From: Klebsormidium nitens
Taxonomy: Eukaryota; Streptophyta; Klebsormidiophyceae; Klebsormidiales; Klebsormidiaceae
DNA: 64,000 nt
Reading direction: 5' to 3'
Assembly: GCA_000708835.1 (NCBI GenBank)
Contig: DF237088.1
Coordinates: forward strand, 62,001 to 126,000
Shown here piece after piece: positions 58,701 through 64,000 of this stretch. Position numbers and translations under genes: made by a program. The notes under the pieces are model-generated. The model made no database searches. It was not told where the DNA came from and saw nothing but the letters and a program-made list of their open reading frames with translations. The stretch's first letter is position 1. Every line of letters begins with the position of its first letter.

Positions 58701-61700
58701 CGTTCGCAGAGTCCCTGCTGGGCTTGTTTGTTGAACTGGAAACCTGGCGGTCAAGAAGTCATTGCAAGGAATAGTCAACCTTCAGAGGCAAGTTTGGAAG
58801 CGAATGAGTGCTCGTGATTTCGGAGACAAGCCACAGTATGGAGGGCAACGAAATTCCTCAGGCCCTAACCCCCCAGAGCTCTGCAAAGAAGCATAAGTCC
58901 AAGTGGAAGTTACAAAGGAGGCGACATCCAAGCAACTGATGGTGGTGCTTATCACATCTTCTGGGGGGGTGCCTAAGAAGACCGGAGCTCACCACTTTCT
59001 TCGGCTCAAACCGGATGGACATTCTTTTGACCTGGGCCGGGTCTAGCGGGGGCTGGTCGGGGCTTCCTGGCCGGAAGTCAGAGAAAGGCAAGCGGACCTG
59101 CAGCACAACGGGCGATTAGACAGCGCGTATCAGCAGTATGTGCGAGGAGGGATAGAGTCCGAGAAGGCCAAATCGGCGCGAAACTTGGGCTTCGAGCCCT
59201 GGTCATACGGTCAAGAATTGGAACTCTACCTCTGTGTTCCTTCAAGCCCTTTGTAACAACTCGAAATGCGCAATTTTTCGTCTGTAGCTGGAAGAGACAA
59301 ACCCCATGTGCACATTCATGTGTCAGCACAACCAATCTTCTTGAAGACGGCAGTCAGATCGTGCACGCAGAAAGCATGGGTTCCGGCGCTGCACTTACCC
59401 TGGCATAGCCCACTCTAGTGGGGAACTTGTACGTGTACTCCATGGGCGGCCCCCCTTCCCATTTCTCCATTTCGAGGACGAATGTGTACGGCTTGCCGTC
59501 ACCACACACGCGGATGAGCAGGCCCTCGAACCTGCGAAACCACACAGGATCATATCTCCGCATAGATAGCCTACGAATGAGCTTCCAAATGCTAGCACAA
59601 TCAATCATGCTGACGTCGAAAGAACGACATGCTGGAAACACATCGAGCTGCAGGCAGTAACAATCCCCGAATGGTGTGCCGAAAGGCTTTCGCCTTGAGC
59701 GAATCATCTGATTGATTTCACAAACCCAGTCGCCTGGGCGAAGAGTAAAATATAATGTTTTCTGACTGACAATATAGAAGATGAAGACCCGAGAGAGTGT
59801 CTGGGAGCGCGGCTATCGAGGTCTGCCCAGGCAAGTTCAGCGCACAGCTCGTTCTGCTGTCTCACCGTGACAAAGAGACACCCTCCGGCAGCTTGAGCTC
59901 AGTCGTCATCTCAACAAAGCCCCCCCTAGTGTACACGTAACCTGCAAAGAGGTAGGTGAGCTCACACGAGTCCGCTAGACAAGCACGGAACGCTTGAAGT
60001 TAATCATGCACGAGAATTTGGGTGTGTCCAGCGCGCCAAACCATGAAGGACATCCGGCATTGTCGAAGAACCCTTTCACATGCAAAGAGAGTGCTCTCAC
60101 GGTCAAAGGACAAGCAAACACGCAGCTCCCTTGAGAGGATTTCCTGGATGCGCACCTTGAAAGAGCCCCATGCTCCTTTCGCCCTCCCTTTCCGTCAACT
60201 CAAGTTCCGCGTCCATTCCCCCGTCGTACAGCTTGCCTAGAATGTCCTCATCCTCCACCCCGTCCCTAAGATCCCACTCATCCAGCGTCGACTCCTTCGA
60301 GAATCTCGCAAGAGTCACCTTGCTCCGTGCTGATTTGCCGGCCCGCTTCTGGGCCAACCGGTGGTTATAGTCCTGGAAAGAGGATCAGGGACATAGCTGG
60401 CTCAGATTCCTGTTGTTGCAATGAGTAACCCCTCTTTTAATCCACACCACCAGTTCAAAGGCCAGGGCTTTCGCAACAGATTGTATCTAAGCCCTGCTTC
60501 AAAAGGAGACATGACGAGCTTTTGCTTCCGGATGAGCTCTGGGTACAGTCTTAGTCATGGCACAGTGTTGCAAACTATAGTGGACATGTACAAAGGGGCA
60601 GACCTTCACAGTTGTGGAAATAACCTGAGTAACCCAATGACCACCTTCTCGACTTTCCCACATTAGCCATCTTCAAGCACCCATTGAAGTGGACAGCTCT
60701 CAAAACACAGTCCCTTTCTTATTTTAACTTATGAAAGCGGACGTTGTCCACCAGAAATACAAGTGGTGCTCCTTGCAAGAGTGGTAAAAGGCCAGTGGAC
60801 CACCACACAGGATCCCGGGCGCAAGATACTCATGAAAGGAAGTATGCTTCACATGTTGGTGTTGAAGATGCGGAAAATTGCTGCTTCCAGGTACCTACCA
60901 GGAATGCCTTGGCCAGATTTGCCACCCCCTGCTGCTCCACCCGCGTCAGGTCCCCACTCAGCATCGACGTGGCGCGTGTGCAACAAATGATCTTGTTCAC
61001 GCCCTCCACTGCTTTCGAAAGGGTAGTTGGATCCCCAATATCCCCCACCACGTGCTGCACCACTGTCGGCAGTTTTTCTAGCGTCGCTTCGTCGCTGCTC
61101 CGCACCAGAGCCTGCAGCATGACGATATGCAGCTGGTCGAAAGTAATTCCAGCATGTGCCATGCGATTGAAGGGTGATTGCATCTCTGCTCAAAAAGTGC
61201 GCAGCAATTTCCAATCAGCGGGGGGTGCGAGCATCGGTGATATTAACGGCACAAACTTCTCAGCACCTTCAGGATGGGCGCTAGTGGTGGCAGTTGGGAG
61301 TATGGCCCTGCATAAAGGAGTCGTTAGTTGGCGATATGTTCGAACTTCTGAGGCTTCTCACTTGATATTCTGAACTGCCTTGGAAGGCAGCTGGTTGGGT
61401 GTGGACCACAGATAGCGCCGGTAGCTGTGCCAAGATGCGGAATGTGGCTAAAACAGTCACCACAATCTGACAGTGAATTCCTTTCCATCTCACCTTGACT
61501 GTGTACCCTCTCAGCAGCAGCTTCCGGACAAGAATGCGGCCCACTCGTCCAGTGGCCCCAGCAACCAACACGGTGGTGAATGCAGCATCAGGAATGGTAA
61601 ACTCGCACATGGGGCCTCCAATCTGTAGCACACATTGGGGTCACAGATGAGCATACTTACTGACGCTTCTGGTCCACCATGCACTGCCGCCAGTGACAGC

Positions 61701-62504
61701 TTTTAGAAGCTATCAGCGAATGTTCCAAAATGTCAATATTAGAAAATGGCAATAAGGAGACCCTTTCTTGAAAAGCAGTCATTTCACTTGCACACATTGC
61801 TCAGTAGGTTCGCCGACAATCAACATGAGGCTGTGACCTCATGGAGGATGTGCTTGAAGGGTTTAGTCCACCATGCGTTGCAAGTCTTGAGGAAAGCTTA
61901 AGTTCAAGGGGTTCAGGTGAACCAATCGAAGGCGGGCTGCATTGAAATGGAGCACACCGCCATACAGGCTGCACAAAGCTACACAATCCACAAGTATAGC
62001 ACAACTCTTCTTAGAAGCATTTTCCGAAAGAGGAGCATCGCTCAGCCGGCCACTAACCAGAACTGTATCGACGTCAGAAGGGGAGGACCTCGTCAGCTGC
62101 CCAAGATCTGTCAGCCTCTTCCAGACATCATTGAAAAATTCTCGACTTCTCCGCCCCAAGCTGACGGGGTTGATGTCAGAAAGCGTGAGCTGAGCGTCCT
62201 CCTCTGTTGGTTTCGCTCTCTCCTGAACAACCTTTTCTTCCTCCTTTTCCTTGACTGCAGTGTCTGCCCCATTCTGCTCCCCGCTAGCCCGGACGCCCGG
62301 CGCCGGTTTTCGTCTCTCACTTAAACGCTGAGGAACCCCCAAATGCCTACTAGGAAACGTATGGTTCCTAAGCGAGTTTGCAGTACCCGGTTTCCTAGAG
62401 TCAACCGCAAAAGCGTTGCATTGTGAGCACCGCCGCCCCTCCAATGTGAGCTGATGAGACCAGCTCGCTGCAGGCCGCACCTTTGCTGCACTGTTGAGGG
62501 CCAT
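55786..62504 (-). CDS. HCF173: HCF173, chloroplast psbA translation factor (atypical SDR with CIA30 domain)
   Basis: Plastid protein that binds the psbA 5' UTR and activates translation of photosystem II protein D1. Fourteen exons in transcript order: 62504-62058, 61622-61494, 61111-60899, 60372-60156, 59941-59866, 59531-59399, 59097-58993, 58605-58411, 58044-57955, 57461-57396, 57066-57010, 56787-56710, 56369-56322, 55857-55786 (641 aa; Arabidopsis about 600). A Ser/Arg-rich transit-peptide-like N-terminus and a Lys/Glu-rich linker lead to GGPMCEFTIPDA and the nucleotide-binding GATGRVGR. The first SDR half continues GDIGDPTTLSKAVEGVNKII and DLTRVEQQGVANLAKAF. A CIA30-type beta domain interrupts the fold (YDGGMDAELELTE, GYVYTRGGFVEM, FEGLLIRVCGDGKPY, VRLPFSDFRPG, RMSIRFEP). 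The SDR fold resumes: EEPDFILVSCTGAGVE, GLGYTIVRPGPL, GGSRALVFDQGNRI, SISCADVADVCVKALHD, and the end LPDKSNNYLTPALALLEKNT. All joints are in phase. Confidence 0.95.
56502..56540. repeat. 12-bp tandem repeat in an HCF173 intron
   Basis: GATGGGGATTAA is repeated three times without change, followed by a broken copy. It lies in the intron between the exons at 56710-56787 and 56322-56369. It is short and probably arose by slippage. Confidence 0.8.
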
Positions 62505-63401
62505 TCCCGCAACCTGTACACCACTTCCTCTACTGCATTGACTAGCTATGACGAACAAAGAAACCCGGGCGGTCACTTTACAAAGAAAGACGCCATGCCC
62601 GCCGCTGCATCCCTGCTCAACCCACTGCAAATGCGGCCCAAATGCGGCCTGTGCTCTGGCTGGGCCGGAGCACAGCTGCAGCCTGCAGGGGCAACTTGCA
62701 CGGGAGAGCTACCGTAGGCAGGTGGCAGTTGCAGAATGCCGCTGAGTTTACCCATGCCATCCTAGTGCGCTGCTTTGAGCCGTCCGATGGGACACTTTGA
62801 ACTTGCGGCGTGCAGGATCGCCCTGTGCTTGTCCCCACATACGGCTGGTGTAGGGCACTTTCGAAGTGCGCAATGCGTTTAGGCGTACTTTTTGGGGACA
62901 GCGCGACACTGGCACCTGAACAGGAGCAGTTTCTGGTCTGGCTAGTTGCCACGTCGTCAAAGTCTTGCAACTAGAGCTGAGCCGCTTCGGAGCATGATCG
63001 GTAATAGGTAACGGTAAATGCAGCGACATTTTGTACTATTACTAATGTCAGTGTTGTTTCTCGACTTTGGACGAGCAGGCTCGCTCTAGTTTCATTTCGA
63101 CCCCCTGAAATGGCGGGCTGCTGCATTCGATGATCATGCACATTGCTGCAGGGCAGGCTGTAGGGCGTCTTTCTTGAACTTCGCGTTCAATGAATGCGCC
63201 ACCATTGCGCTCGCGTACAATGCTCCAAAACGTGTTCAGGCAGCTTCACCAAACCCGCCAGACTTTTTGTTCATTGTGACCACCATGTCAAAGGCAGGTT
63301 TTTACCCGTTGCTGGGAACCTGGGCATGGTGACATTTGTCCACTATCCAAAAAGCAGATGGTGTGCAGATAAAGGGTGGGCGTCAGCTCGCTGATTGTAG
63401 A
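62505..63401. promoter_or_regulatory. divergent promoter region, HCF173 / fringe-like gene
   Basis: This 0.9-kb spacer lies between outward-facing genes and must contain both promoters and 5' UTRs. No element is identifiable with confidence. The 255-codon minus frame that enters from HCF173 extends the first exon upstream, but the family-like start is at 62504. Confidence 0.4.
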
Positions 63402-64000
63402 ATGCTTGAGATGACTTCTCGAGTGAACCTGTTGAAGTCCTGTACAATGCATGCACGGTCGTTTTTGAAGAAGAGCGGAAGTCACAACCACAAGATGCCT
63501 GGGCGCTCCCGGCTGCTTGCAACCATCCTCCTTCTGGGGGCTTTCATCTTCCTTCTCGCTAGGACATTCTCCTGGCAGAGGTTCGCTTTTGGAGCTAGTG
63601 CGGAGTCAAATTACCTGTCTGGCCTGTGCTCTGAGTTCCTGAATTGGGCTCCAGGTAGTGAGTTCCTCCCCCGAGCTCAGAGACTTTCTCTGAGTGGGTA
63701 TCCAGCATCATCATTCCACAACATAGTTCTGGGAATTGTGTCAAGTGCGGACGCGTGGCCGGTCGTCAAGGGCACTGCGCTGCTGTGGTGGAGGCCAAAT
63801 GTGACGAGGGGCTTTGTACTGTTGGAGGAAGGGGAGGCGGCCCTGCAATTGAAACAGCACCAGGGAGAGGAGGAGTTGATAGAGCAGAGACGTTGGTGGG
63901 AAAGAGTTCGAGAGGAAAGAGAGCAGGCAGAGGAGCAGACACGGTCAAGATTGCCAGGTGATTTCAGCATAGAAGGGGGTGGCAGCAATGAAACTATAGG
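63402..64000 (+). CDS. fringe-related (DUF604, GT31-like) glycosyltransferase, partial at window edge
   Basis: Only the 5' part is present; the frame is still open at base 64000. Possible in-frame starts are 63402, 63411, 63447 and 63495, and I favour 63447 or 63495, just before a membrane anchor. After a basic stretch, LLATILLLGAFIFLLARTF is a single signal-anchor helix, as in Golgi type II glycosyltransferases. Then comes SFHNIVLGIVSSADAWPVV and ALLWWRPNVTRGFVLLEE. This matches the plant DUF604/fringe-like signature (IVFGIAxSxxxW...LWWRP..TRGxVWL). A charged, glutamate-rich insert follows (about 63820-63950). A splice donor at 63958 (ccag/gtgatt) may end the exon, or it may read through. 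The family transfers sugars onto glycans or glycoproteins in the Golgi; the substrate is unknown and the catalytic DxD lies beyond the window. Confidence 0.75.
   Translation, partial: MLEMTSRVNLLKSCTMHARSFLKKSGSHNHKMPGRSRLLATILLLGAFIFLLARTFSWQRFAFGASAESNYLSGLCSEFLNWAPGSEFLPRAQRLSLSGYPASSFHNIVLGIVSSADAWPVVKGTALLWWRPNVTRGFVLLEEGEAALQLKQHQGEEELIEQRRWWERVREEREQAEEQTRSRLPGDFSIEGGGSNETI

Overview
This is a eukaryotic nuclear window: nearly all genes are split by spliceosomal introns (gtaagt/gtgagt donors, pyrimidine-tract acceptors). Exons are GC-rich, introns and spacers more mixed. The protein set is plant-type: GPAT9, a plant-type uncoupling protein, ATG4, PRL1, the rhomboid RBL15 with a UBA tail, and HCF173, a chloroplast factor for psbA translation. 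I infer a green-lineage genome, probably a streptophyte alga such as Klebsormidium. The organism name is an inference. All gene models were built by hand from splice sites, reading phase and family conservation.

Layout: GPAT9 (+, 429-6148); a membrane-anchored aldose 1-epimerase (-, 7219-11015); mitochondrial uncoupling protein UCP3-like (+, 11799-14403); autophagy protease ATG4 (-, 15310-19160); a giant 14-exon gene (+, 20274-38346, about 4573 aa) whose phases connect a GREB1/TAGT-like glycosyltransferase region, a helical-repeat-like region, thousands of acidic low-complexity residues and a C-terminal RING finger; PRL1 (-, 39388-44420); a PDRG1/prefoldin-like protein (+, 45067-46271); RBL15 (-, 47094-52850); a small intronless membrane protein, probably plastid (+, 53653-54327); HCF173 (-, 55786-62504); and the start of a fringe-like DUF604 glycosyltransferase (+, 63402 to the window edge).

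Strands alternate strictly, so spacers are alternately convergent 3' ends and shared divergent promoters. The genes do not form one pathway: they cover ER lipid synthesis, sugar anomer conversion, mitochondrial transport, autophagy, splicing, chaperones, membrane proteolysis and plastid translation. The most unusual element is the giant glycosyltransferase-RING gene. Smaller curiosities are a 3'-UTR hairpin, an in-frame tandem duplication, repeated PDFVS motifs, a minisatellite and a strongly strand-biased intron.
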